Shown here one piece after another: positions 26,901 to 34,329 of a DNA stretch of 64,000 nt; positions within the stretch are counted from its first letter, which is position 1; every line of letters begins with the position of its first letter. Both the position numbers and the translations under genes were made by a program. This stretch comes from Sphingopyxis macrogoltabida (lineage in GTDB: Bacteria > Pseudomonadota > Alphaproteobacteria > Sphingomonadales > Sphingomonadaceae): positions 4,278,501 to 4,342,500 of the forward strand of contig NZ_CP009429.1 in NCBI RefSeq assembly GCF_001314325.1. Direction: 5' to 3'. A model generated the notes under the pieces. The model was not told the origin of the DNA, did no database searches, and saw only the letters and a program-made list of their open reading frames with translations.

Positions 26901-27152
26901 GCCGGTAGCCAGCTTCAGATTGGGGCAGATAATCCGCTCGCAAAGCTTGCGGCAGAAGATTTCGAAATCATGGTGCTCGTTGCGCGCCGTGACATATTCG
27001 AGCCGTTGCTCCAGCTCATAGGCTTCGAGAATGAAGGCCGGTTCGGAACCGCTATCGGAAAACTCGTCGGGTCTCAGCTGGCGCATGAATTCCGAAGGAA
27101 GAATAGCGCCCATGGCCTCAGGCAGATCGGCCGAATCGTCGGGATGGTCCAT
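23949..27152 (-). CDS. Large protein with predicted N-terminal restriction-nuclease-like domain
   Basis: The 1067-residue protein has a segment at about residues 58-200 that resembles a PD-(D/E)xK nuclease. It has GPEGGGDSKADSETF, then WAFAFSAKKQW with the lysine on a core strand, then KARSDIEGIAGTGRPYTKVF and ILDRSWIIDRLL. The glutamate usually before the lysine is replaced here, so activity is uncertain. The long remainder is helical (possible repeat scaffold) and ends in a mixed domain. No helicase or ATPase motif is seen. It lies between the integrase and a CoiA-like gene, a typical cargo position. A defence role is inferred from architecture and location. The ATG at 27152 is clear. Confidence 0.75.
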   Translation of the reverse strand: MDHPDDSADLPEAMGAILPSEFMRQLRPDEFSDSGSEPAFILEAYELEQRLEYVTARNEHHDFEIFCRKLCERIICPNLKLATGPEGGGDSKADSETFAVADEIATLHYVGEANSGSERWAFAFSAKKQWQQKARSDIEGIAGTGRPYTKVFVVTSRYGRSKDVAKIQDELSAKVGFRVEILDRSWIIDRLLNQGHQDLAVDYLGVGKRNEKARVGPADYARSQQLEDLEKAIQDPTAYQGVEAQRATDALLAATLSKELERPRFETDGRLDRAIRLADQSGSLSQRIEARYQRLWTGFYWFDDFDLLEREFDAFAALALGSPAARHAERVANLLQCLISAVAQGYRPAEVVRLDERRGPLVDRLEFFAGEKDRPNNALEARTTSLMLEITSLAFDRRDKIAPFWQEADSILEAASGLAEYDAERLSQLIEQVGPLAGNDPVYGALVDKLADFMGKRVGEGESGRILLRRASRLDANADRLERIRLLGRATHQLTKREYAEELIEASYMLAVAYQGIGMLWAARAAALFAVASIIADSEHDTHPSVSLVPAFMLLTWIDIELRLLPETLDAISMINGCRKMLPLDDASKARVDDRLKQMDGVLASQFLNSSAEELETMAALPSVLEQLGLPMCCGALLYVLGYVERLGERQPEEEPDGGLEETFARVANQPAGDLRGRPLLIGPSDSHSIETRVIGMRVVVHVPGSDSSILAGQTLLAVIETLFATTIGLRIGAFVERFDIDLVETRDVTAPSVDFDQKMMRAKLHWPTGSTPADHLGENGTHSQFLLLSTLMLVATSAADGQKISLEKLFRQESLLERVSAAVASSNSRIRAMNSQASRLAGWDELALERFPPKPERPVIVRVPETDPEEEKVSERFATGDHRSVEVRSILDIPQWERAGWIGVMLGLDHDLPVVGLHFEDREEGRVIFERWRERFGARDAEGAIHVVILRELPGRPPSHYAVLLMPGVEPAEFKGTLMSMPSRLKLLEPAVDTNLRFFLENYPAGGSYILVPSYVKENGEPELMMDLAILKHDLAIRKVADIGKSGLEIIGVQILEEMEARDASS

Positions 27153-27213
27153 AGAACAAGTCTAGAACATCGGAAATTCACACGCGAGCGGGAATTCCCT
27201 CCGACCTGCTCCG

Positions 27214-29082
27214 CTACGCTTTCGGAAGAAGGGCCAGTGCGACTCTCAAATCCGCATCGGTCTCGCAAGCCTCGATGGGGCGCCGACCGGCGAGCTTCGG
27301 ATGCGCGCTGTTGAGGAAAAGGCGTGCGCGGTCTGGATCGCGGAAGGCTTTGTTGGAAGCGGTTGTGAGCCGCTTGCGCAGCTCCCCCGCCGCTTCCGCA
27401 GCCAAAACCCGTCGCTTCCTCGCATCTTCGGCGCGGTCGATATGGCTGAAGGCTCGCCAATAGAAATCGTCGCTGCCACACGCCCACTCGGTGATCGGCA
27501 CTCCGTCGACGACCGTCGATGCCAGCCAGATCTCGGCCTCGTCCTTGAGCGCGTTTTGCGCGGCGATGGCGAAGTTCCGCCGCCGGCTCTCCTTGGCGTC
27601 TTCGATCCGCTTGCGTTCGGCGGCTTCCTTCTCCTCGCGCTTCTTCCGGATTCCGTCGCGCCACTCCTGAAATGGCAAGCCGCAAAGATCGTCGACAATC
27701 GGAAGGTCCCTGTAGCTCCGCGACATGTCGAAGATCGCCTGGACCCGCTTGTCCAACGCGCGAAAATCATCGCCGCCTTCCGCCGCTACCTTCCAGGGAT
27801 TTCGCCCGCCGACATTATATCGCCGCATCCAGCGCCGGCTGAAACCATCCGGATCGGGATGGCCGGCATCCTTGGCGATGCAGGCAACGGTGCGCTCGAG
27901 GTCATAGCGGTTGTGTACGCGGGCATGAAGATCGGGGTCGACATAGAAGCGCTGCTCGTCACGCTCCCACACCACGGCCTGCCGATCAGTGAAGAGGTTG
28001 AAGAGATATTCGGTCACCGCTTGGCTGGGCGACCCGAAACTCTCCCGCGAGTAGCCGGCCGCCGCGAGTGCCTTCGGTTTGTAATTGCTGAGATCGGTGC
28101 GCAGCATCCATGTCGGCAGCACGCTCTCGAGATTCGCCTCGTTCGGCCACTCGCCATGGATATGGATGTCCGATCCCGCCGAGTATTTGATACTCGGCGT
28201 GTAGATCAGGGCATGCACGAGCGCCGCCTGCCAAAGCTGCGGCCTTACCGTGAACCAATGGCCCATCCGGCTCTTGGCCCCGAGCAGATAGTCCAGTTCG
28301 GCATATTGCAGGTCGGCCATGATCTCCGCGACCCATTCGGTATCGACGGGAGGCTTCTGCGGTCGCTCTCGGATATGCCATCGGAGCGCCTCGCCCTTGC
28401 GCGTCGCTTCCGCCGTGACCCGCTCGGACAGGCGCTGCGCGGAACGCTCGCGATCCGGATGATGGATCCAATGCCGCGGTGCGTCGTGCAAAATCTGCTC
28501 GTCGAGTTCGGCGCCATCAAGCTGGCGCCAACGCACTCCGGAAAGATCGATCTCGATCATCGGGCAGCCTGCGCGCGCGACCTTCTGCTGCTTCTCCTCA
28601 TCGACCGCGTGCGACACCTTGAATTCCACCGCGCGGCGATCGGACCCGATCCACGCCATGGCATCGGGCTGGAAATCGCCCTCCGATGTCTCCAGCCTCA
28701 CCTCGTCGAGCGCGAATTGCCCGCCTTCGAAAACGACCTCCTCCAATCGCTCCTCGCGGAGGACAAGGCTTGGCAGGGTGACCCGCCGGACAGCAGCCAG
28801 CAGCAGCTTGGCGTAGAGATGCAGGGCCGTCTCGCCTGAGCATCGGCTGTCGGACTGGTGCGCGAAATGCTTCCGCATCTTCTTCGGGAGGCGAAGGGTC
28901 AGTCGTTCCTTGCATCCAAGGCAGGTAAAGGGGCCGTCGCGGTGCGATACGATCTGTTCGACGTGCCGAACCACGCCATCGCCGCATGCAGCGAAAGGCA
29001 CCCGCAAGCCCAAGGGATCGGGCTTCGTTGTGCAAGGCCGCGGAGGTTGGGTCGGCCGCTCAGGAGCAAAATGCTCGTCCAC
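27214..29082 (-). CDS. CoiA-like nuclease fused to a DUF2384 (MbcA/ParS-type) domain
   Basis: The 622-residue protein begins with a zinc-ribbon-like CLGCKERLTLR (residues ~54-64), RKHFAHQ and CSGETALHLYAK, the pattern of competence protein CoiA. QPDAMAWIG and RAVEFKVSHAVD follow, a PD...ExK nuclease core. The middle is helical, with a charged coiled region near residues 480-510. The last ~45 residues (LFLNSAHPKLAGRRPIEACE, then a short tail) match the DUF2384 toxin-binding antitoxin domain. The start is a GTG at 29082, as no ATG occurs nearby. It is 50 nt downstream of the trb operon on the same strand, followed by the large nuclease-like gene. Function is unknown. Confidence 0.78.
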   Translation of the reverse strand: MDEHFAPERPTQPPRPCTTKPDPLGLRVPFAACGDGVVRHVEQIVSHRDGPFTCLGCKERLTLRLPKKMRKHFAHQSDSRCSGETALHLYAKLLLAAVRRVTLPSLVLREERLEEVVFEGGQFALDEVRLETSEGDFQPDAMAWIGSDRRAVEFKVSHAVDEEKQQKVARAGCPMIEIDLSGVRWRQLDGAELDEQILHDAPRHWIHHPDRERSAQRLSERVTAEATRKGEALRWHIRERPQKPPVDTEWVAEIMADLQYAELDYLLGAKSRMGHWFTVRPQLWQAALVHALIYTPSIKYSAGSDIHIHGEWPNEANLESVLPTWMLRTDLSNYKPKALAAAGYSRESFGSPSQAVTEYLFNLFTDRQAVVWERDEQRFYVDPDLHARVHNRYDLERTVACIAKDAGHPDPDGFSRRWMRRYNVGGRNPWKVAAEGGDDFRALDKRVQAIFDMSRSYRDLPIVDDLCGLPFQEWRDGIRKKREEKEAAERKRIEDAKESRRRNFAIAAQNALKDEAEIWLASTVVDGVPITEWACGSDDFYWRAFSHIDRAEDARKRRVLAAEAAGELRKRLTTASNKAFRDPDRARLFLNSAHPKLAGRRPIEACETDADLRVALALLPKA

Positions 29083-29132
29083 AGGGCGATCATAATCGAC
29101 CCTGTGTGCGCATACAAAATACTCTTTACCGC

Positions 29133-29348
29133 CTAACGCCGCGCCTTCGCAAAACCGCGATCGGTCGCGACGAAGCGTTCCAGCATCGGCGGTATGAGCC
29201 GTTCGATCGACAACGGCTCCGACAGGCCATTTTCCTTCGCATGTGCCGCGGCATAGTCGGCGAGATCGCGCGCAAGCTTGCCCGTGAGTTCGACAGTAGC
29301 CTTGACCGGCTTCTCCTCGACGATCGGCCCAAGGCGCAGCCGACTCAT
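29133..29348 (-). CDS. DUF2274 domain protein, trb operon tail
   Basis: The 71-residue protein (MSRLRLGPIVEEKPVK...) is the DUF2274 type that regularly follows trbI in alphaproteobacterial trb clusters. Its segment KATVELTGKLARDLADYAAA resembles a ribbon-helix-helix strand and helix, so it could bind DNA, but its role is unknown. The ATG at 29348 overlaps the trbI stop as ATGA. It is the last gene of the secretion operon before the cargo begins. Confidence 0.85.
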   Translation of the reverse strand: MSRLRLGPIVEEKPVKATVELTGKLARDLADYAAAHAKENGLSEPLSIERLIPPMLERFVATDRGFAKARR

Positions 29349-30559
29349 CTCCAATCCACCTGCGGCTCGAGAATGAGGTCGCGGGTGACGATCACACGGA
29401 GCGCGAAACCCGGTCGGATGGTGAGCGTCGGACGCACCGCCAGTTCGCGCTCGACGATGCGGCGCCCGGCTTGGCTCGTGCTGTCCTGCATCCCGTAGCG
29501 CAGCGCCCGGGCGAGTTCGTCGTCGCCGCCGACGCTGAGCTCGCTCCCGACCCCGAGCAGGGTCGAGACGAGCGCGGCGCGGACCATCCGGCCCCAATGA
29601 TTGTTCACCCGATCCTCCAGCCCCGACATGCCTGCGGCGTCGGCGCCGGGCTGCCGTTCGAGGCGGATCGATCGTCCGCCAGGCAAGATGAGGCGATCCC
29701 ATGCGAGGAGCACCCGGCTCTGTCCCGCCGCGATCTCGCTGTCATATTCGCCGATCAACCGCGACCCTTGCGGGATGAGCAGGATACGCCCGGTCGGACT
29801 GTCATAGATATTTTGCGTCACCTGCGCGCTGATCTGGCCCGGCAGGTCGGAGCGTATGCCCGTGATGAGCGCTGCCGGAATGACAGTCCCGGCCTGGACG
29901 ACCAGCGCGGAACTCGGGGCAATCAGGCGCTCGCCACTTTCGAGGGGCCTTTTCGAACCCGACGCCAGAAACTGACGCCGCCCCTCATTGGCCGTGCGAG
30001 GCTCCGCCGCCTGTTCGGGCGCGGCCGCCTCGGCGGACACAATGTCTGTTGCTGCGGAACTTGCGTTTCCGCCCCCCAGAAAGAGCCGGCTCGTCTGGGC
30101 GCTCTCGCGCTCCTGCAGTGCCCGCTGCCGCGCCTGTTCGGCGGCCGCCACGCGCGGATCGGGAGGATTGCCCCCTTCCGCGCCGATCGGCGGGACGGGG
30201 ATGGCTTCGCCGCTGCCCTGCGCCGCAACGATCGGCCGGCCGAGGTCGCCGGGGAGCGGCGGACCGAGCTTCGGCACGGCGCCATAATCGGCGGGGGCTC
30301 CGGTGACCGCGTCGGGCCTCGCATTGTTGCTCGCTTCATAGAGTTCCTGTCGCTCGGCCGGGGCCGGGGTGCGCAGCGCCCACATGAGCGATGCCGCGAT
30401 CGCGATGCCGCCGGCCCCGCCGATAACCGCCAGCGTTTTCCGCGACAGACGCATGACCCGCGGCGTCTCACCCGCGAGGCGGAACGCATCGGGGCTCGCA
30501 GGCGCGACCTCGGCCTCGGCGGGCACAACTTCTGCGCTCGGCTGTTCGGGCGCCGTCAC
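29345..30559 (-). CDS. trbI: Conjugal transfer protein TrbI (VirB10-like)
   Basis: The 404-residue protein has one membrane helix near residues 44-62, a proline- and glutamine-rich periplasmic linker, and a C-terminal TrbI/VirB10 domain with GTVIPAALITGI, IPQGSRLIGEYDS and WDRLILPGGRSI. It spans the periplasm and links the inner-membrane ATPases to the outer-membrane pore. Its start overlaps the trbG stop and its stop overlaps the DUF2274 start, each by four bases, so the operon is translationally coupled. Confidence 0.95.
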   Translation of the reverse strand: MTAPEQPSAEVVPAEAEVAPASPDAFRLAGETPRVMRLSRKTLAVIGGAGGIAIAASLMWALRTPAPAERQELYEASNNARPDAVTGAPADYGAVPKLGPPLPGDLGRPIVAAQGSGEAIPVPPIGAEGGNPPDPRVAAAEQARQRALQERESAQTSRLFLGGGNASSAATDIVSAEAAAPEQAAEPRTANEGRRQFLASGSKRPLESGERLIAPSSALVVQAGTVIPAALITGIRSDLPGQISAQVTQNIYDSPTGRILLIPQGSRLIGEYDSEIAAGQSRVLLAWDRLILPGGRSIRLERQPGADAAGMSGLEDRVNNHWGRMVRAALVSTLLGVGSELSVGGDDELARALRYGMQDSTSQAGRRIVERELAVRPTLTIRPGFALRVIVTRDLILEPQVDWR

Positions 30560-31392
30560 GACCGGCCTCGCGGGCGCGGTGTTTCGCGTTCGATCCGCAC
30601 GGCCTTGGCGCCGCGCCCGCTCCCGAGCCGGAGTTCGGCGCGATCGAAAAGGCGGTCGACGATCATGTAACGGCCGTCGACCCGGTAGTTGAGCAGCTCC
30701 GCCGCGCCTTTCTCGCCGATCGCGAACAGCGGGGGCATGTCCGCGGTTGCGATCGCAGCGCCGAACTCGACGAAGAGCTGGCGCCCATCGTCGAAGACGC
30801 GCACCGGCCGCCAGGGGACCTTCGCGCCGGAGATGCGATAGGCAAAGCTCAACGCCGCGAAATCGATCCCGCCTGCAATCGGGGCGAGCCGCGCCCGTTC
30901 GGTCTCGGCGGCGCGAAGCGCGATCAGCTCGTCCTGCGGATAGGACCAGGAGACCGCTGCCATATAGGTGGCGGGGGTCGCGCGCAGCTCGATGTGATAG
31001 GTTCGACGGCTAGTGTTGATGACCAGATTCGTCATGATGTCGGGGCGCGTGGGCTTCACCAAAATATGGACGCGGCGCGACGCGCCCGTCCCGCTCATCG
31101 TATCGCCGATGACCCAGCGCACCGTGTCGCCGGCCGCGACAGGCCCCGGACCGACAAGCTCCTCGCCCTCCTGCAATGCGATGTCGGTAACCTGTCCGGG
31201 CGCGGTGTAGACCTGAAACAGCGCGCCGTCGGCCCAGGCATATTTCTGGATGGCGTTGAGGAAGGTCGCGCGCTCGGGCTGGACGCGCGCCGCGTCGTTC
31301 GCGCGGCCGACCTGCGTGCGCGGATCGGCGGGCGCAGCCTGCGCCGGCAGCGCGAGCGCGGCGGCGCCGAGAAGAAGGGTAAGGCGGATCAT
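30556..31392 (-). CDS. trbG: Conjugal transfer protein TrbG (VirB9-like)
   Basis: The 278-residue periplasmic protein has a signal peptide ending ALPAQA-APA. The VirB9/TrbG pattern follows: YTAPGQVTDIALQEGEEL, then RRVHILVKPTRPDIMTNLVI, and a C-terminal beta domain (VRVFDDGRQLFVEFG, YRVDGRYMIVDRLFD). It forms the outer ring of the core complex with TrbI. The ATG at 31392 gives the signal peptide and sits in an ATGA overlap with trbF. A longer form to 31554 has no sensible N-terminus. Confidence 0.95.
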   Translation of the reverse strand: MIRLTLLLGAAALALPAQAAPADPRTQVGRANDAARVQPERATFLNAIQKYAWADGALFQVYTAPGQVTDIALQEGEELVGPGPVAAGDTVRWVIGDTMSGTGASRRVHILVKPTRPDIMTNLVINTSRRTYHIELRATPATYMAAVSWSYPQDELIALRAAETERARLAPIAGGIDFAALSFAYRISGAKVPWRPVRVFDDGRQLFVEFGAAIATADMPPLFAIGEKGAAELLNYRVDGRYMIVDRLFDRAELRLGSGRGAKAVRIERETPRPRGRS

Positions 31393-32072
31393 TGGCTGAG
31401 CTCCTTCGACCAAGAAATTGCGGTGACAAAAACGCCGAGTGGGTTCCGACGCAGGGCGTCTGGGGTGCGGGGCGGCTGGATCGAGGTGGTCAGGATCGCC
31501 GACCAGCGCGACGTCTCGACGAGGCTGCCATCCTGATAGCGGCGCTCGGTCCATGCGATGCGGAAGCTGTCGCGCGACGCGCGGATCACGCTCGACACGT
31601 CGACGGCGACTTGCATCTTGCCGACCTCGGCAAAGGGATCGTTGGCGCGCGCGTGGTCGCTCAGCGCCTGTGCGCCCTTGGGCGTTGTGAAGTCATAGGC
31701 GCTGAGCCAGTCCTTGCGGAGCACCACCGGATCGGCCGGGATCGAGCGGACATGCTCGATGAAGCGGGCGAGATGGAACGCGATCTGCGGGTCGGTCGGC
31801 GAATAGTCGGCATCGGCGGGCGCCACTGATCTTGCCTCGCCGAGCTTGTCGACCTCGACCACCCAAGGGGTGATCGTGCCGCGGAGCGACTGCCAGACGA
31901 GCGCCGAGGCGAGCCCGCCCGAAAGCGCGAGGCAGCCGAAGAAGGCAAGACGCCAGCTTTTTGCTTGGGTTCGGGCCGAGCCGATGCGGTCGTCCCAGAC
32001 CTGCGCCGCGCGCTGGTAGGGCGTAACCGGGACCGGGGACTTGCCATAATGTTGGGACGGGCGTCGAAACAT
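31389..32072 (-). CDS. trbF: Conjugal transfer protein TrbF (VirB8-like)
   Basis: The 227-residue bitopic protein has a short cytoplasmic tail (MFRRPSQHYGKSPVPVTPYQ), one membrane helix at about residues 43-61 and a periplasmic VirB8-type domain ending WSAILTTSIQPP...GVFVTAISWSKEL. VirB8 proteins nucleate assembly of the inner-membrane complex. The ATG at 32072 lies 4 nt from the trbL stop. Confidence 0.94.
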   Translation of the reverse strand: MFRRPSQHYGKSPVPVTPYQRAAQVWDDRIGSARTQAKSWRLAFFGCLALSGGLASALVWQSLRGTITPWVVEVDKLGEARSVAPADADYSPTDPQIAFHLARFIEHVRSIPADPVVLRKDWLSAYDFTTPKGAQALSDHARANDPFAEVGKMQVAVDVSSVIRASRDSFRIAWTERRYQDGSLVETSRWSAILTTSIQPPRTPDALRRNPLGVFVTAISWSKELSQ

Positions 32073-32076
32073 GGGT

Positions 32077-33363
32077 TCAATCCTTCTGGCTGATGTCGGG
32101 AGCGGAGCCGGCGCCATGACTGTCGCCGGCCTTGAGGGTCTGCGAGGCGATGGTGGCGCCCGAGGTGACGGCCTGCCGCCGCTTCATGGCGGCCGCCCAG
32201 GTCGGGGGCGACGCCGCGCCGTCGCTGGCGGCTGCAGCGCCGGCCGCGGACTTGCCCGCCTGCCCCGCGGCATAGCTTTGATGCAGGCGGTCAGCCGCGG
32301 CCCGGAGCGGCGAACCCGCGCCGCGCGCCGTGTCACGCGCCACATTGGCGAGCCCCGCACCGAACGCCCGCATCCCGCTCTTCCCGGCCGCGCCCCGGGC
32401 ATAGGAAGCCGAGGCGCTGCCGGACGCGCGCGAGGCGCCGAGCGCGGTGCGACCGACGGCGCTGCTCGCCGCCCCGGCCGCGAGCGTTGCGCCAGCCGCC
32501 CCGGCTGCGATCGTCGCGCCTGCAGCGAGCGTGGTGCCGGCTGCGGCTCCGGCGCCGAGCTGCGGACCGCCCGCCACGATGCCATTGGCGACGCTCGGAC
32601 CGAAGATGCCGAGACCGAGCAGTGTTAAGGCGCCAAGCGCGATAGCCATTACTTCGCGGATATCGGGTTCGGTCCCGAGCCCCGCGTCCATGAAGCGCTG
32701 GAAGAGGGTCGTGCCGATTCCGGTGATGACCGCGAGCACGAGCAGCTTGATGCCCGACGAGATGATATGGCCGAGGACGCGCTCAGCCATGAAGGCGGTG
32801 CGCCCGAAGAAGGCGAAGGGCAGCAGGACGAAGCCTGCGAGCGTCACCAATTTAAACTCCAGGATCGTGACGAAGACCTGCACCGCGAGAATGAAGAAGG
32901 CGATCACGACGATCACCCAAGCGATCAGCAGGATCAGGATTTGGACGAAGTTGGTGAAAAGCCCGACCGGACCTACAAGATCGGCGGTCGCGTCGAGCAG
33001 GGGCTCGGCGGCGTCGAGGCCGGTGGATGCGATCATGCCGGGACGCATGAAATCGCCGATCGCCATCGCGCTTCCCGCTGCCTTCAGGCCGAGACCCGCG
33101 AAGCTCTCCAGCAATATGGTCGCCAGCGCCTGAAAATTGCCGATGATGAAGGCGAAGACACCGATATAGAGCGTCTTCTTCACCAGCCGCTGCAGCACGT
33201 CCTCGTCGGTGCCCCACGCCCAGAAGAGCGCCGCGATCGTTATGTCGATCACGATCAGCGTCGAGGAGAGGAAGCCGACCTCGCCGCCGAGCAATCCGAA
33301 CCCGCTGTCGATATAGGTCGAGAAGACCGACAGGAAATTGTCGATGACGCCGGTGTCGTTCAT
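32077..33363 (-). CDS. trbL: P-type conjugative transfer protein TrbL (VirB6-like)
   Basis: The 428-residue protein has about six membrane helices in the first 270 residues, with a central stretch of hydrophobic segments (LILLIAWVIVVIAFFILAVQ). A long alanine- and glycine-rich cytoplasmic or periplasmic tail follows. This is the TrbL/VirB6 channel layout. The repeated GAAAG/AAGA composition of the tail is normal for the family. The start at 33363 is in an ATGA overlap with the trbK-like gene. Confidence 0.94.
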   Translation of the reverse strand: MNDTGVIDNFLSVFSTYIDSGFGLLGGEVGFLSSTLIVIDITIAALFWAWGTDEDVLQRLVKKTLYIGVFAFIIGNFQALATILLESFAGLGLKAAGSAMAIGDFMRPGMIASTGLDAAEPLLDATADLVGPVGLFTNFVQILILLIAWVIVVIAFFILAVQVFVTILEFKLVTLAGFVLLPFAFFGRTAFMAERVLGHIISSGIKLLVLAVITGIGTTLFQRFMDAGLGTEPDIREVMAIALGALTLLGLGIFGPSVANGIVAGGPQLGAGAAAGTTLAAGATIAAGAAGATLAAGAASSAVGRTALGASRASGSASASYARGAAGKSGMRAFGAGLANVARDTARGAGSPLRAAADRLHQSYAAGQAGKSAAGAAAASDGAASPPTWAAAMKRRQAVTSGATIASQTLKAGDSHGAGSAPDISQKD

Positions 33364-33611
33364 GGCTTGCTCTTTTCGGTCCGGAAGAAATGGCGCCGCT
33401 TCGCTTCCCAGGCCGCCTCGCATTCGGGGTCGGCCTCGGTGGCGGTTCGGCAGCGGCGAAGCGTGTCGCCATAGTCAGGGGGTGCGTCCGCTCCGGAGAT
33501 CGCGGGAGCGGACGCACGGGGCGCGGGCGGATCGAGCGCGGCGACAAGGGCAAGGGTCAGCGCAAGACCCAGGACGATTGCCCCCATCACCAGCCCGCCC
33601 GCCCTGCCCAT
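33360..33611 (-). CDS. TrbK-like putative entry-exclusion protein
   Basis: The 83-residue product has one N-terminal membrane helix (LVMGAIVLGLALTLALVAAL) and a short periplasmic part with two cysteines (RRCRTATEADPECEAAW). That is the 'TrbK-alt' pattern found between trbJ and trbL in alphaproteobacterial clusters. Entry exclusion, blocking redundant transfer into a cell that already has the element, is inferred from position and shape. The ATG at 33611 was chosen because it puts the helix at the N-terminus. Confidence 0.85.
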   Translation of the reverse strand: MGRAGGLVMGAIVLGLALTLALVAALDPPAPRASAPAISGADAPPDYGDTLRRCRTATEADPECEAAWEAKRRHFFRTEKSKP

Positions 33612-33612
33612 C

Positions 33613-34329
33613 TCAATTGCCCTTGCGGAAGCGGCGGAAGCGTTCGCGGCCTTCGGCCTCGGCGGCCGCCGCACGCGCGGCGTCGAGCATCTCGGCGCGG
33701 CCCTGTGCGCTCATGACCGCGGCGAGATCGGCGATCTGCTGCGACTGGATGGCGAGAAGCTGGTTGCCCGCCTGCGCGGCCTGCAGCGCGCCGGTCGCCG
33801 ACTGGCTGGCGCCGACGATCGTCGAGATCGACGTCCGCGTTCCGCCCATATTCGTGACGATGCCGGCCTGCACCTTCATCGCATCCTCGAAGGCGCCGAC
33901 GCTGTCCTTCCAGCGCGCCTCGGCATTGGCGACCATCTCGGCGGCAGAGCCCGTCAGCGCTCCGCCCTTGTAGCGCGCCTCGAACCCCTTCTGGATGTCC
34001 GACACGTTGAACGCGATGCCCTCTGCCTGCGCGAGGAGCTGGCGCGTCTGGTCGACCTGCGCCTCGAGCGTGCCCAGCGTCGATGTCGGCAGGCTGTTGA
34101 GGTTCTTCGCCTCGTTCATCAGCGAGGTCGCCTGATTCTGCAGCTGCTTGATCTGGTTGTTGATCTGCTCGAGCGTGCGCGCCGCGGTCAGGATATTCTG
34201 CGAATAGTTGCGCGGATCGTGGACGATGCCGCCGAGCTGGGCGCTCGCCGGAACGGCCAGCATCGCGCCCGACACGGGCAGCAACACAAGTGCCGCGGCA
34301 GCGACGGCGCGGACGATATTCTTCTTCAT
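33613..34329 (-). CDS. trbJ: P-type conjugative transfer protein TrbJ (VirB5-like)
   Basis: The 238-residue protein has a signal peptide ending VPASA-QLG and the TrbJ pattern: HDPRNYSQNILTAARTLEQI, then a long coiled region of QIKQLQNQATSLMNEAKNL. It is a periplasmic, possibly pilus-tip, component. Its ATG at 34329 overlaps the trbE stop as ATGA. The protein ends just before trbK. Confidence 0.95.
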   Translation of the reverse strand: MKKNIVRAVAAAALVLLPVSGAMLAVPASAQLGGIVHDPRNYSQNILTAARTLEQINNQIKQLQNQATSLMNEAKNLNSLPTSTLGTLEAQVDQTRQLLAQAEGIAFNVSDIQKGFEARYKGGALTGSAAEMVANAEARWKDSVGAFEDAMKVQAGIVTNMGGTRTSISTIVGASQSATGALQAAQAGNQLLAIQSQQIADLAAVMSAQGRAEMLDAARAAAAEAEGRERFRRFRKGN

